A DNA stretch of 13,995 nucleotides, taken from the NCBI GenBank assembly GCA_007135745.1, contig SLIH01000372.1, positions 1 through 13,995 on the forward strand, read 5' to 3'. Source of the DNA: Halomonas sp. (lineage in GTDB: Bacteria > Pseudomonadota > Gammaproteobacteria > Pseudomonadales > Oleiphilaceae). Shown here piece after piece: positions 13,837 to 13,995 of this stretch (positions are counted from its first letter, which is position 1; each line of letters begins with the position of its first letter). The position numbers were made by a program, and so were the translations under genes. The notes beneath the pieces are model-generated. The model made no database searches. It saw nothing but the letters and a program-made list of their open reading frames with translations, and was not told where the DNA came from.

Positions 13837-13995
13837 ATGAGTACTGTTGAAGAGCGCGTTAAGAAGATCGTCTGCGAACAGCTTGGGGTCAAGGAATCCG
13901 AGGTTCAGAGTTCTTCCTCTTTTGTCGAGGACTTGGGGGCTGATTCCCTGGACACTGTTGAACTGGTCATGGCTCTGGAAGAAGAATTCGAAACC
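13837..13995 (+). CDS. acpP: Acyl carrier protein (partial, 3' end beyond window)
   Basis: The first 53 residues of acyl carrier protein are present and the gene runs off the right edge; full-length ACP is about 77 residues. The phosphopantetheine attachment motif [18 protein letters not shown] is complete, with Ser37 as the modified residue (Ser36 when the initiator Met is not counted). The protein is very acidic, as expected. GAGG at 13828-13831 lies 5 nt before the ATG. It carries acyl chains for FabD, FabG and, via PlsX, phospholipid synthesis. By synteny fabF is expected next. Confidence 0.97.
   Translation, partial: MSTVEERVKKIVCEQLGVKESEVQSSSSFVEDLGADSLDTVELVMALEEEFET

Overview
The window is a stretch of bacterial core chromosome from a gammaproteobacterium, GC-rich (high fifties percent by eye). 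The RNase E N-terminal half keeps the E. coli residue numbering. From rne to acpP the gene order is the one I recall from Pseudomonas aeruginosa: rne, then divergent rluC - HAD phosphatase - S49 peptidase - maf (yceF) - yceD - rpmF - plsX - fabD - fabG - acpP, with no fabH between plsX and fabD. A Marinobacter-like or related marine genus is my guess. No mobile elements, tRNAs, rRNAs or CRISPR arrays are visible.

Layout. Positions 1-60 hold a strong terminator hairpin. On the minus strand follow an SH3b/coiled-coil/membrane protein of the YgiM type (61-771) and yciI (859-1158). The plus-strand PHP-domain gene rnm/yciV (1287-2165) converges, with only 3 nt between stops, on a minus-strand UPF0149 (YecA/YgfB) gene (2169-2708). 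Upstream of that on the same strand is rne (2759-5932). From 5933 to 6714 there is about 780 bp without a conserved gene. It holds the divergent control region of rne and rluC, is full of inverted repeats, and contains candidate promoters for both directions that point at each other. To the right are rluC and a 4-nt-overlapping HAD phosphatase gene, an S49 peptidase, the convergent minus-strand yceF/maf, and the operon yceD-rpmF-plsX-fabD-fabG-acpP, which runs off the window end.

How the genes fit together. Two themes dominate. The first is RNA processing and the large ribosomal subunit: RNase E makes primary cuts, RNase AM trims rRNA 5' ends, RluC pseudouridylates 23S rRNA, YceD (DUF177) is tied to 23S rRNA, and RpmF is ribosomal protein L32. 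The second is the start of lipid synthesis: PlsX makes acyl phosphate, FabD loads malonyl onto ACP, FabG reduces beta-ketoacyl-ACP, and AcpP is the carrier. The two themes meet in the yceD-rpmF-plsX operon.

I found no new multi-gene system. The most rewarding parts are non-coding: the long, structured rne leader with a hairpin that is continuous only in the rne-sense RNA, the face-to-face rne/rluC promoters, and a near-consensus promoter that would give yceD an almost leaderless mRNA.
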